A stretch of 64,000 nucleotides of DNA, taken from CSP1-5 sp964348275. GTDB lineage: Bacteria > Methylomirabilota > Methylomirabilia > Methylomirabilales > CSP1-5. Shown here one piece after another: positions 33,850-41,615 of this stretch. The position numbers and the translations under genes were made by a program. Under the pieces are notes generated by a model that saw only the letters and a list, made by a program, of their open reading frames with translations, made no database searches and was not told the DNA's origin. The stretch lies in contig CAYGBT010000001.1 of the NCBI GenBank assembly GCA_964348275.1, positions 62,001 through 126,000 on the forward strand, written 5' to 3'. Within the stretch, counting starts at the first letter, position 1. Each line of letters begins with the position of its first letter.

Positions 33850-34932
33850 ATGATCGGATTTGTGCTCGGTAAATTCACCGGCCTGGTGGCGAGGCTCAAG
33901 CGTCCGAAGCTCGCCCGGCTGTGTAACAATATTGTCCGATACCTCTCGGGTTGGTTCAGTCAGAAGGCACTGAGCCAGGAAGATCTCCACACAGGAAATG
34001 GTTTGAGTGTGCCCTGCCGAATGAGGACCGGTACTTCAATGGACAATGGCAGACCAACCGGGGTGCGGGTCCCCGAAAGTGGATTGTTGCATGGAGGGGA
34101 AGAGGGACTCCGCACATCGGACCGCCGAGGACGGGTCTATCTCGTCGGGGCGGGACCAGGCGACCCCGGCCTCCTGACTCTGAAGGGAAAGGACTGCCTC
34201 GAAAAAGCGGACGTGGTCATCTATGATTATCTCGTGAACGAGTGTCTTCTTACACACAGCCACCCCCGGGCCGAACGAATCCACGTGGGGAAGCCGGGAG
34301 CGAAGCAGAGGCTGTCTCAGCTGGAGATTAACACCCTCATGATCGAGCGGGCCCGCGAGGGCGAGGTGGTCGTCCGTCTCAAAGGGGGGGACCCGTTTAT
34401 ATTCAGCCGCGGGGCCGAGGAGGTTGAGGCGTTGGTTGAGGCGGGGATTTCCTTTGAGGTGGTGCCGGGGGTGACATCGGCCATCGCGGTCCCCAGTTAC
34501 GCCGGGATTCCCCTTTCGCATCGCCGCCTGGCCTCCACTGTGGCACTTGTAACCGGACAGGAGAACCCGACGAAGGAGACTTCAGGTATTGACTGGAAGG
34601 CCGTTGCCGGCATGGGAACGGTGGTCTTTCTCATGGGAGTCAGTCGACTGCCCCAGATTGTGGCCCGGCTTGTCGAGGAGGGACGCGCGCCAGAGACTCC
34701 AGTGGCGGTCATCCAATGGGGGACCCTGCACCGGCAGAAGACCGTCACGGGAACTCTGCAGGATATCCGGGACAAGGCGAGGGGGCTACGGCCGCCCGCC
34801 GTTATCGTCGTCGGCGAGGTCGTAAAGCTTCGGCACCATCTGCGCTGGTTTGAGGAAAGCCCCCTGTGCAAGAATATTGCGATGCGAACTCGCGAGCAGC
34901 AGCCTGTCCTCGCCAAGCTGCCAGAGGACTGA
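33850..34932 (+). CDS. cobA: Uroporphyrinogen-III C-methyltransferase with N-terminal extension
   Basis: 360 residues from ATG 33850, which has a strong GAGGGGGGAAG site. The catalytic part starts only at residue about 93 (VYLVGAGPGDPGLLT) and holds RLKGGDPFIFSRGAEE, VPGVTSAIAVPSYAGIPL and GVSRLPQIV. It makes precorrin-2 for siroheme. The first 90 residues (arginine- and glycine-rich, no recognised domain) are unusual for CobA, which is about 250-260 residues. Starts at ATG 34021 or 34039 would remove most of this part. Confidence 0.9.
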   Translation: MIGFVLGKFTGLVARLKRPKLARLCNNIVRYLSGWFSQKALSQEDLHTGNGLSVPCRMRTGTSMDNGRPTGVRVPESGLLHGGEEGLRTSDRRGRVYLVGAGPGDPGLLTLKGKDCLEKADVVIYDYLVNECLLTHSHPRAERIHVGKPGAKQRLSQLEINTLMIERAREGEVVVRLKGGDPFIFSRGAEEVEALVEAGISFEVVPGVTSAIAVPSYAGIPLSHRRLASTVALVTGQENPTKETSGIDWKAVAGMGTVVFLMGVSRLPQIVARLVEEGRAPETPVAVIQWGTLHRQKTVTGTLQDIRDKARGLRPPAVIVVGEVVKLRHHLRWFEESPLCKNIAMRTREQQPVLAKLPED

Positions 34933-35091
34933 GGGGCCGAAGGTGACCGAATGCTCTCCTACCTTGAGATGGCGGGAGTTCTCGTTGAAGAGGCCGACAT
35001 TTATCGAGATTGTGTCTGACCAGAGGATGCTGACTGGCCGGACGCAAAGGTATGCTCGATGTGGCATCGACGACGAAAAACCAGTCCGGGG

Positions 35092-35120
35092 TTGTCGCAA
35101 GAGAAAACTTTCAGTACAAT
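35092..35120 (+). promoter_or_regulatory. Sigma70 promoter for the first NIL gene
   Basis: TTGTCG (35092-35097), a 17-nt spacer and TACAAT (35115-35120), 30 nt upstream of the GTG start at 35151. Both boxes and spacing are good. Confidence 0.6.
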
Positions 35121-35150
35121 GAATCCGCCACATCGAGTCTGGAGGGAGCG

Positions 35151-35390
35151 GTGGCGAAGAGGCGGGTACATCTCAGTTTTCCCGGACGGCTGAAGGATGA
35201 GCCACTCCTGTGGCGGGTCTCTGAGCGATTCGATCTCGTTTTCAACATCCGTCAGGCGGATTACACCGAAGGACTTGGTTGGCTCATGGCCGAGTTGGAA
35301 GGAGATGGGGAGCAGCTTGAGAAAGGCATACGATGGTTGGAAGAGCAGGGGGTGATCGTTGCCCCCATCGAGCAGGATGTCGTCCAGTGA
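35151..35390 (+). CDS. NIL domain protein, upstream copy
   Basis: 79 residues from GTG 35151 (GGAGGGAG site at 35141-35148). The whole protein is one NIL-type ferredoxin-like domain: RVHLSFPGRLKDEPLLWRVS, FDLVFNIRQADYTEGLGWL, ELEGDGEQLEKGIRWLEEQGV. NIL domains occur at the end of the methionine importer MetN, where they bind methionine. It is paralogous to the gene at 35654, on the other side of the SAM riboswitch, and has its own promoter. The longer frame to 35052 is not supported. Confidence 0.8.
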   Translation: MAKRRVHLSFPGRLKDEPLLWRVSERFDLVFNIRQADYTEGLGWLMAELEGDGEQLEKGIRWLEEQGVIVAPIEQDVVQ

Positions 35391-35400
35391 CGTTTTTTCC

Positions 35401-35432
35401 TTGACAGATCAGGAACCATCTGGTGTCATAAG
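35401..35432 (+). promoter_or_regulatory. Candidate promoter of the SAM-riboswitch transcript
   Basis: TTGACA at 35401-35406 and a weak -10 (around 35425-35432, gtcataag) would start RNA about 20 nt before the riboswitch. The -35 is perfect; the -10 and spacing (18-20 nt) are not. Confidence 0.45.
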
Positions 35433-35454
35433 AAAATAATTGAATCGGATTTCA

Positions 35455-35580
35455 CTTCTCATCAAGAGCGGCTGAGGGACTGGCCCGACGAAGCCGCGGC
35501 AACGGCCCCGTCGACGAACTCGGCGGGGAGAAGTGCCAACTCCTGCACTCCGATCTCGCGCGTCGGGGTGAGAGATGAGA
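35455..35580 (+). ncRNA. SAM-I (S-box) riboswitch
   Basis: About 126 nt with the S-box core in order: P1 5' strand (cttctcatc), then AAGAGCGGCTGAGGGACTGG, CCCGACGAAGCC, the CGGCAAC segment, GGTGCCAA-like aagtgccaactcctgc, and the P1 3' strand gagatgagag. The conserved AAGAG, CTGAGGGA, GGCAAC and TGCCAA...CCTGC elements identify the class with little doubt. S-boxes bind S-adenosylmethionine and usually turn off methionine or cysteine genes. Here it is followed by a terminator and a NIL/threonine-synthase-like/MoaD operon. Confidence 0.93.
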
Positions 35581-35604
35581 GGGTGGATGCGCAGAGGTCA
35601 TGCA

Positions 35605-35635
35605 AACCCCTTCTCATAAGGAGAAGGGGTTTTTT
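35605..35635 (+). terminator. Rho-independent terminator of the SAM riboswitch
   Basis: A 9-bp stem CCCCTTCTC/GAGAAGGGG (35607-35615 and 35621-35629) with a 5-nt loop, followed by TTTTTT. The 3' strand of the riboswitch P1 stem (ATGAGAGGG, 35575-35583) is nearly complementary to CCCTTCTCAT (35608-35617), which would form an antiterminator. SAM binding, by holding P1, should free the terminator: an OFF switch. Confidence 0.88.
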
Positions 35636-35653
35636 GTGGAGTGGTGAACGGTA

Positions 35654-35887
35654 ATGGCGACACGGCGGTTATCTTTAACGTATCCTCTCCACCTCATTAA
35701 GGAGCCGGTGATCCACCGGGTTTCGAAGGAGTACAACCTGGTTCCGAATATCCGAAAGGCTCGGGTCACCGACACGACGGGTGAGGTACTCTTGGATTTC
35801 CAAGGACGGGAAGAGGACCTAGACAAGTGCATGAGTACCCTCATGCGTCTCGGGATCACGGTCGAAGAGGTTCGGGAAAATCCGTGA
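35654..35887 (+). CDS. NIL domain protein under the SAM riboswitch
   Basis: 77 residues, a single NIL domain: RLSLTYPLHLIKEPVIHRVS, YNLVPNIRKARVTDTTGEVL, GREEDLDKCMSTLMRLGITV. It is the first gene after the S-box terminator, so SAM should control it. NIL domains bind methionine in MetN and accompany ferredoxin domains in a methanogen homocysteine-forming system. Here, with a threonine-synthase-like and a carrier gene, it may sense or carry a methionine-pathway intermediate. ATG 35654 has only a weak ribosome site. Confidence 0.82.
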   Translation: MATRRLSLTYPLHLIKEPVIHRVSKEYNLVPNIRKARVTDTTGEVLLDFQGREEDLDKCMSTLMRLGITVEEVRENP

Positions 35888-35930
35888 CGGATGCCGATCT
35901 GTCCGGCGGGGACAGGTTCAGGAGGGGTCG

Positions 35931-37211
35931 ATGGCGAAAATCAAGGGATTAAAGTGCCGGGAGTGTGGTCGGCCCTATCCGGCCGCGCCGCTCCATGTTT
36001 GTGAGTTCTGCTTTGGACCGCTCGAGGTCGACTACGATTACGCCGCTCTGCAGAAGGTAGTCAATCGAAAGCGAATTGAGACCGGCCCGTACAGCGTCTG
36101 GCGGTATCGTGACTTGCTCCCCATTGATCAGGAGGTCCCAGTGGGCCGCCACTGTGGCATGACCCCTCTGATCCGGGCGAGCAACCTCGGCGAGGCGTTG
36201 GGGGTCAAGGAACTGTATATTAAAAATGATGCGGTTTGCCACCCGTCCCTTTCGTTCAAGGATCGGGTTGTCTCGGTTGCTGTGACTAAAGCGATGGAGT
36301 TTGGCTTCTCGGTTGCTGCATGCGCGTCCACGGGGAACTTGGCTAACTCCGTCGCCGCCCATGCGGCCGAGGCGGGTCTCGAAAGCTTCATCTTTGTCCC
36401 GGCTGACCTGGAGCAGGGAAAGATCGTCGGGACCTTAATCTACGACCCGATTCTCGTAGCGGTCGATGGAAACTACGATGAGGTTAACCGCTTGTGCAGC
36501 GAGGTGGCGGACAAATACGGCTGGGCGTTTGTCAACATCAATATCCGACCGTACTATGCAGAGGGGTCGAAAACCTTTGGGTACGAGATTGTCGAGCAGC
36601 TGGGATGGCGGACGCCCCGACACATTGTCGTACCCGCGGCCGGTGGGTCGCTCGTCACGAAGATCTGGAAGGGACTCAAAGAGTTTTGCCAGTTAGGACT
36701 GATCCCGGACTGTCACACCCAGATGCACGTGGCACAGGCGGCAGGATGTAGCCCCATTGTTACGGCCGTTCGCAACCGGTGTGACACGATTCGGCCAGTG
36801 CGCCCTGACACAATCTGTAAATCCCTGGCCATCGGCAACCCGGCGGACGGGTACTATGCCTTCAAAGCAGTTGAGGAGAGTAAAGGGTATGCTGCAGAAG
36901 CCGACGACGAAGAGATCATTGCCGGGATGACCCTCCTTGCAGCGACCGAGGGCATCTTTACGGAGACCGCGGGTGGGGTCACCGTGGCAGCCGCCAAGCG
37001 GCTTATTGAAGAAGGAGTCATTCCGCGTGATGAAAGCCTAGTGCTTTCCATCACTGGAAATGGACTGAAAACGCAGGAAGTAGTTTTTAACGTTCTCAAG
37101 CCCACCGTTTCCATTAAACCAACCTTAAAATCGTTTGACGAGGTGATCGCGGAGCGGCCGGCCCTCGGGACCAATGTTGCGTCCAGAGCTTCAAACAGTC
37201 GTCCAGAATAG
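35931..37211 (+). CDS. thrC: Threonine synthase-like PLP enzyme under SAM control
   Basis: 426 residues. An N-terminal zinc knuckle (CRECGRP ... CEFCFG, residues about 9-30) precedes the fold II PLP enzyme with CHPSLSFKDRVV (PLP Lys), CASTGNLANSVAAHAAEAG and PAAGGSLVTKIWKGL. It matches threonine synthase, which acts on O-phosphohomoserine. Being behind a SAM riboswitch and directly before a MoaD-like carrier gene is odd for threonine synthesis. I suggest it may instead, or also, replace the phosphate with sulfur to give homocysteine. Plain threonine synthase remains the default reading. A AGGAGGG site precedes ATG 35931. Confidence 0.85.
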   Translation: MAKIKGLKCRECGRPYPAAPLHVCEFCFGPLEVDYDYAALQKVVNRKRIETGPYSVWRYRDLLPIDQEVPVGRHCGMTPLIRASNLGEALGVKELYIKNDAVCHPSLSFKDRVVSVAVTKAMEFGFSVAACASTGNLANSVAAHAAEAGLESFIFVPADLEQGKIVGTLIYDPILVAVDGNYDEVNRLCSEVADKYGWAFVNINIRPYYAEGSKTFGYEIVEQLGWRTPRHIVVPAAGGSLVTKIWKGLKEFCQLGLIPDCHTQMHVAQAAGCSPIVTAVRNRCDTIRPVRPDTICKSLAIGNPADGYYAFKAVEESKGYAAEADDEEIIAGMTLLAATEGIFTETAGGVTVAAAKRLIEEGVIPRDESLVLSITGNGLKTQEVVFNVLKPTVSIKPTLKSFDEVIAERPALGTNVASRASNSRPE

Positions 37212-37226
37212 TCTATGGAGGAAACC

Positions 37227-37502
37227 ATGAGCGTCCTCGTCCGCATTCCAACGCCCCTCCGAAACCTGACCCAAGGACAGGCCGAGGTTCAGGGGGAGGG
37301 GAGGTCCGTCCAGGAACTCCTCGAAAACCTAGAGGGACAATTCAAGGGATTGAAAGAACGCCTCTGTGACGGGCAAGAGGTTCGCCGCTTCATTAATATT
37401 TACGTCAATGACGAAGATATCCGTTTCCTCCAAGGGACCGCGACCCCGCTCAAGGCGGGAGATCAGGTTTCAATCGTCCCTGCTATCGCTGGTGGAAAGT
37501 AA
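37227..37502 (+). CDS. MoaD/ThiS-like sulfur carrier with masked GG
   Basis: 91 residues from ATG 37227 (GGAGG 6 nt upstream; ATG 37215 is another in-frame start). Beta-grasp carrier closely related to the carrier half of the fusion at 23.4 kb (both start with VxIPTPxRxLT and end VPAIAGG or IPAIAGG). One residue, lysine 91, follows the GG, so the diglycine is again not terminal. It is the last gene of the SAM-riboswitch operon, 15 nt after the threonine-synthase-like gene, and is the likely sulfur donor partner of that enzyme. Confidence 0.87.
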   Translation: MSVLVRIPTPLRNLTQGQAEVQGEGRSVQELLENLEGQFKGLKERLCDGQEVRRFINIYVNDEDIRFLQGTATPLKAGDQVSIVPAIAGGK

Positions 37503-38134
37503 TTCGGTTCCTTCTCCAGGAATGAATGTCCCGTGGGGTCTTGACCGAAAACACGTTCCCTTCTCACGTCCCGATGTGTTGATAACAAGGGTAAACTTCC
37601 TTTCGACCCCGTCTCTGGGGCCCCCAGATGCCTTGCTTGCGACAAGCGCATTTTTCACTTGGCCTGGGGTATGGTCTTTAGCTAAAGACTCATAGACAGA
37701 CGAAAACCTGAATATTCGTCACGTTAGCAGGGCTTTGACGTGATGCTGCGTGTCGTCGCGGAGGTGAAAGACGATCGCTGCAACAATCGACGGGACAACA
37801 AACACTCAGACGCCTTCTCGGAGCGCGGCCCGGGAGGGCGTTTTCATATCTATTGCAGGTCGGGTGTTTACTTTCTTCGGGAAGAGAAGGGGAGGAAGGG
37901 TGCCATCCTGGCAAGGGACATCATGGGGACAGCGGTGGTCACGGCGACGCCTGAAATGTCCGCCCTCGGACTGACCGGTGCGGGGCCGCGACGCCCGCCA
38001 TTCGTCAGGTCCCGTCAAGAGACACAGCGATGAACCCGGGGCAAGGATAGCCCCGAGCCCACCTCCGGCACATCCGACGGCGCACCAAAAAAAAAGCCTC
38101 CCCAGAATAAAACGGACCCGGAGGGCGTCTCTAT
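37503..38134. other. 630-nt gap with a possible CBS-domain remnant
   Basis: No intact gene is supported. One frame (37740-38033) contains LARDIMGTAVVTATPEMSA, which resembles the start of a CBS domain, but it then becomes arginine/proline-rich and stops, so it is at most a relic. A short poly-A run (38086-38095) and a GC-rich dyad (cctcc...ggagg) precede the histidine kinase gene. Nothing else is recognised. Confidence 0.4.
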
Positions 38135-39340
38135 ATGAGGCGAGCATATCCCCTTTACGAGCATCACCGCTTCGTATCAGCCGAGAACGGACCCATAGCC
38201 TCTGTCCTGAGGCCAAACGTTTTCGTAAGCCGCTTTGCGCGCGGCGGGCCGAATCAGGTGATGGTCATGCACGAAGACGTTACCAGGATTAAGATGACGG
38301 CGGAGGAGTTTCGGGGGCTCTTGGAGTCTGCGCCGGATGCGATGGTCATTGTCAACGAGGACGGGAAGATTTTGTTGGTAAACACGCAGGCGGAGAAGCT
38401 GTTCGGCTACTCGCGGGAGGAATTGCTCGGAGAACCCGTCGAGATGTTGGTGCCTGGACGCTTCTGTAGCGATCATGCTCGACACCGTGTGAGCTACTTC
38501 GGCAAACCTCATACGCGACCTATGGGTATTGGTCTCAACATTTACGGTCTGCGCAAGGATGGCAGCGAGTTTCCGGTCGAGATCAGTCTCAGCCCGCTTG
38601 AGACCGCAGAAGGAATCCTCGTTTCGAGCACTATCCGTGACATCACCGAGCGCAAGAAGGCCGAGCAACAGATTCTTGATTATCAAGCGCAACTCCAGAA
38701 TCTAGCGGCGGAGTTGTCCTTGGCCGAAGAGCAAGAGCGCCGACGAATCTCCATTGGTCTGCATGATGATGTCGGGCAGACGCTGGCGCTGGTGAAGGTT
38801 AAACTGAGTACGTTGCAGAAATCGGACCCTTCCGTAAGAAGTGCTCAGCTTATCAAAGAAATCCACGAACTTATCGATCAAACGATGCAGAGCATGCGCT
38901 CGCTCACGTTCGAACTGAGTTCCCCTGTCCTTTACACACTGGGGCTGGAGGCTGCGCTCCAGCACCTCGGTGAGCGGTTAGAAAGGCAGAGCGGCATTCG
39001 GTGCTATTTTGAAGGTGACAAACATCCGAAGCCGTTACCTGATCAGACGCGCGTCGTTCTCTATCGGATCGTACGTGAACTGATTCGGAACATCGGGAAA
39101 CACGCCCAAGCGCGCGAGGTGAAAATAGCGGTAGGTCGGGTTGGCGATGAGATACACATCAGCGTTAGAGATGATGGGGTTGGGTTCGACGCCTCCGGGG
39201 TCGGTCAAGGTTTCAGTTCGACCGGTGGTTTTGGCCTCTTTAGCATTCAAGAACAATTGAAGCATATCGGGGGGCGGCTCGAGGTCGAAAGCGGTCCCGG
39301 TCGAGGGACTCGGGTTGTCGTGGTCGCGCCTCTTCACTAA
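38135..39340 (+). CDS. PAS-domain sensor histidine kinase, NarL/LiaS type
   Basis: 401 residues. PAS domain at about 55-175 (LLESAPDAMVIVNEDGKIL, NTQAEKLFGYSREELLG) ending DITERKKAEQQ, a coiled linker, HisKA_3 dimerisation domain with the phospho-accepting His in RRRISIGLHDDVGQTLA, then the HATPase domain (RELIRNIGKHAQA, DDGVGFD, GGFGLFSIQEQ). No membrane helix, so it is a soluble sensor. It lies 76 nt before a NarL-type response regulator, its likely partner. Signal unknown. Confidence 0.88.
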   Translation: MRRAYPLYEHHRFVSAENGPIASVLRPNVFVSRFARGGPNQVMVMHEDVTRIKMTAEEFRGLLESAPDAMVIVNEDGKILLVNTQAEKLFGYSREELLGEPVEMLVPGRFCSDHARHRVSYFGKPHTRPMGIGLNIYGLRKDGSEFPVEISLSPLETAEGILVSSTIRDITERKKAEQQILDYQAQLQNLAAELSLAEEQERRRISIGLHDDVGQTLALVKVKLSTLQKSDPSVRSAQLIKEIHELIDQTMQSMRSLTFELSSPVLYTLGLEAALQHLGERLERQSGIRCYFEGDKHPKPLPDQTRVVLYRIVRELIRNIGKHAQAREVKIAVGRVGDEIHISVRDDGVGFDASGVGQGFSSTGGFGLFSIQEQLKHIGGRLEVESGPGRGTRVVVVAPLH

Positions 39341-39416
39341 ACGATCGGCACTTCCGCATCTGCTCTTTCGCCGCTGGCGACGGCCCGTGACTCGTCTGGA
39401 ATGAGGGGGACAAAGC

Positions 39417-40082
39417 ATGCACATCCGTATTGTTCTGGCCGATGACCATACGATGTTCCGGGGTGGGCTCCGCGCCATGCTAGAAAAGGAACCTGACCTT
39501 GAGGTGATCAGTGAGGCGAAGGACGGCCTGGAGGCCTTGCGGGTCGCCCATGAAACGAGGCCTCACGTGGTCGTCATGGACGTGTCGATGCCCGGGATGA
39601 ATGGTATAGAGGCGACTCGCCAGATCACCAGCAAATTGCCTGGGGTGAAGGTGCTCTGTCTGTCCATGCATTCCGAAGAGCGGTTTGTGGCGGCGGTGCT
39701 CGACGGGGGCGCCTCGGGGTATTTGATCAAGGAGTGCGCCTTGGACGAGCTGCTCAGGGCCATCCGCGCCGTGATGGCAAACCAGACGTACCTTTCTCCC
39801 GCCATCGCCGGCACCGTGGTGCAAAGCTACCGGGCATACCGGCCTGAAGGTCATTCCTCGCCTTTCTCCCTCCTGACGGGTCGAGAGCGTGAGGTGCTTC
39901 AGCTTCTCGCCGAAGGCTATTCCGCCAAACTGATTGCCGCCCGACTTCACGTGAGCGTAAAGACCATCGAGACGCACCGGCAACGCACCATGAGGAAGCT
40001 GAATATCGACAGCGTCGCCGGGCTCACCAAGTATGCGGTCAGACATGGATTGACCACCATCGAGGGCCCTCCACCGACGTGA
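39417..40082 (+). CDS. NarL/FixJ-type response regulator
   Basis: 221 residues from ATG 39417 (GAGGGGGA site). Receiver domain (IVLADDHTMFRGGL, phospho-Asp in VVMDVSMPGMNG, LSMHSEE, YLIKE) followed by a LuxR helix-turn-helix (LTGREREVLQLLAEGYSAKLIAARL, SVKTIETHRQ). It is paired with the PAS kinase just upstream. Confidence 0.93.
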   Translation: MHIRIVLADDHTMFRGGLRAMLEKEPDLEVISEAKDGLEALRVAHETRPHVVVMDVSMPGMNGIEATRQITSKLPGVKVLCLSMHSEERFVAAVLDGGASGYLIKECALDELLRAIRAVMANQTYLSPAIAGTVVQSYRAYRPEGHSSPFSLLTGREREVLQLLAEGYSAKLIAARLHVSVKTIETHRQRTMRKLNIDSVAGLTKYAVRHGLTTIEGPPPT

Positions 40083-40220
40083 GCCGCCCCCGGCCGCGTT
40101 GGTTGAAATAAGACTTTTTCTCATCCTCCCGTGCGTTTTCCCCCACGCCGCTTTTTCGCTCCCCTCGTTCTGAGACCGTGACACTTGGTCCTCGTCCCAG
40201 GTTACGCCCGCGGTCTCAGA

Positions 40221-40270
40221 ATCAGGTTTTTAAAACCCCAGATTCAGGAATCCCCCGATTGTCTTCCCAG
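40221..40270 (+). repeat. Imperfect direct repeat, copy A
   Basis: Contains ATCAGGTTTTTAAAACCCC then ATTCAGGAATCCCCCGATTG. A related block occurs at 40870-40937. Both lie upstream of genes (the lone receiver and mscL), so they may be regulatory sites. Confidence 0.45.
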
Positions 40271-40364
40271 GTCAGGGTCGTTATTCCTAGACTAGGGATA
40301 TGGTCGACAACAGGCAAACCCGGCTCAAGCCGATGCCGCAAGACCACGGGTCGAAGCATGGTGT

Positions 40365-40832
40365 GTGTCCTGGCGCGAGACGGGGGAGTCATGCACCCAG
40401 CGAAAGGAAGTTCATCTGGAACCGCGAAATATCACAAGACTCGTCCTGGCTGACGACAACACGAAGTTCCGCCAGTATGTAAAGACCTTGCTGGATAACG
40501 AGCCGGGCCTGAACGTGGTGGGAGAGGCAGAAGACGGCCGCGTGGCGATTCAGCTGGTCCGGGAATTGGAGCCGGATGTCGTGATCATGGACGTGATCAT
40601 GCCCGAAGTGGATGGGATCGAGGCGACACGCGAGATTGTTGCTTCGCACCCTGATGTCAGGGTGCTTGCCCTCTCCCTGCATGCTGACAGGCGATTCGTC
40701 GAGGCAATGCGCGGTGCCGGGGCCACGGGCTACCTGCTGAAGGATGATTCCATCACAGAACTGTGCTTCGCGATTCGTACGGTGGTCGGCGGCCAGACCT
40801 ATTTCAGCCCGGAAATGGACGTAACTGCTTGA
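40365..40832 (+). CDS. Stand-alone receiver domain of a NarL-type regulator
   Basis: 155 residues from GTG 40365. Only the receiver is present: TRLVLADDNTKFRQYV, phospho-Asp in VVIMDVIMPEVDG, LSLHADR, GYLLKDD. It stops at YFSPEMDVTA, where NarL proteins continue into a LuxR helix-turn-helix. Closest in the window is the full regulator at 39.4 kb, so it may be a truncated duplicate or a phosphate sink. The N-terminal 24 residues and exact start are uncertain. Confidence 0.75.
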   Translation: MSWRETGESCTQRKEVHLEPRNITRLVLADDNTKFRQYVKTLLDNEPGLNVVGEAEDGRVAIQLVRELEPDVVIMDVIMPEVDGIEATREIVASHPDVRVLALSLHADRRFVEAMRGAGATGYLLKDDSITELCFAIRTVVGGQTYFSPEMDVTA

Positions 40833-40869
40833 TCAATTGCGACCCCCCGGCCCACACGCTGCTATACGG

Positions 40870-40937
40870 GGTCAGGTTTTCAACCCCCTCTTGAGGTTTT
40901 TCGAACGTCAATTTCAGGGATTGCCCGATTGATCCCA
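40870..40937 (+). repeat. Imperfect direct repeat, copy B
   Basis: Contains GTCAGGTTTTCAACCCC and, after an insert of about 20 nt, TTTCAGGGATTGCCCGATTG, matching copy A at 40221. It lies about 190 nt upstream of mscL. Confidence 0.45.
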
Positions 40938-41127
40938 CCGGACATCGGGACTACATTGCTTCAACGATTTTGGGTTTTTTTGTGGCGTCATGTACCAACA
41001 CGACTTATATCTACGTTCTCTGGCAGCCTGTCCACCTTTTATAGTAGGGAGCATTTCAGTTGCGAATAGATGGGAAATACAGTTGCAGGACCAATCACAG
41101 TCTCGCGTTGGAACAGGAGGGTTCAGG

Positions 41128-41583
41128 ATGTTGAAAGAGTTCAAAGAATTTGCCATGCGGGGTAACGTTGTTGATATGGCTGTGGGGATTATCATCGGGG
41201 CTGCCTTCGGGACGATTGTGCAGTCCCTGGTCTCCGATATTCTGATGCCTCCTGTCGGCATGCTCTTGGGCAACGTAGACTTCTCCAACCTGTTCCTCGT
41301 GCTCAAAGCGGGCGGTGCTCCCGGACCGTACGCGGCCCTCGCGGATGCCAAGGGAGCGGGAGCGGTCACGATCAACTACGGGGTGTTCGTGAATACGATC
41401 ATTAGCTTCGTGATCGTCGCGTTTGCCGTGTTTATGGTGATCCGGAATCTCAACAAGCTCAAACGGCAAGAGGAAGCTCCACCAGCCGCACCGACAACAA
41501 AGGAGTGTCCGTTCTGTGTATCGACCATTCCAATCAAGGCGGTCCGTTGCGCACATTGTACGGTGGAGTTGAAGGCAGCATAG
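41128..41583 (+). CDS. mscL: Large-conductance mechanosensitive channel with zinc-ribbon tail
   Basis: 151 residues from ATG 41128 (CAGGAGG site); the longer frame to 40990 is rejected. First helix (FKEFAMRGNVVDMAVGIIIG), LVSDILMPPVG, and second helix (FVNTIISFVIVAFAVFMVI) are classical MscL, which opens under membrane tension to release osmolytes. After the second helix come basic residues and a CPFC...CAHC zinc-ribbon at the C-terminus, an addition seen in some MscL proteins. Confidence 0.93.
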   Translation: MLKEFKEFAMRGNVVDMAVGIIIGAAFGTIVQSLVSDILMPPVGMLLGNVDFSNLFLVLKAGGAPGPYAALADAKGAGAVTINYGVFVNTIISFVIVAFAVFMVIRNLNKLKRQEEAPPAAPTTKECPFCVSTIPIKAVRCAHCTVELKAA

Positions 41584-41615
41584 TAGGGACTGCAACGTAC
41601 ACAAAGCAGGTCCAA

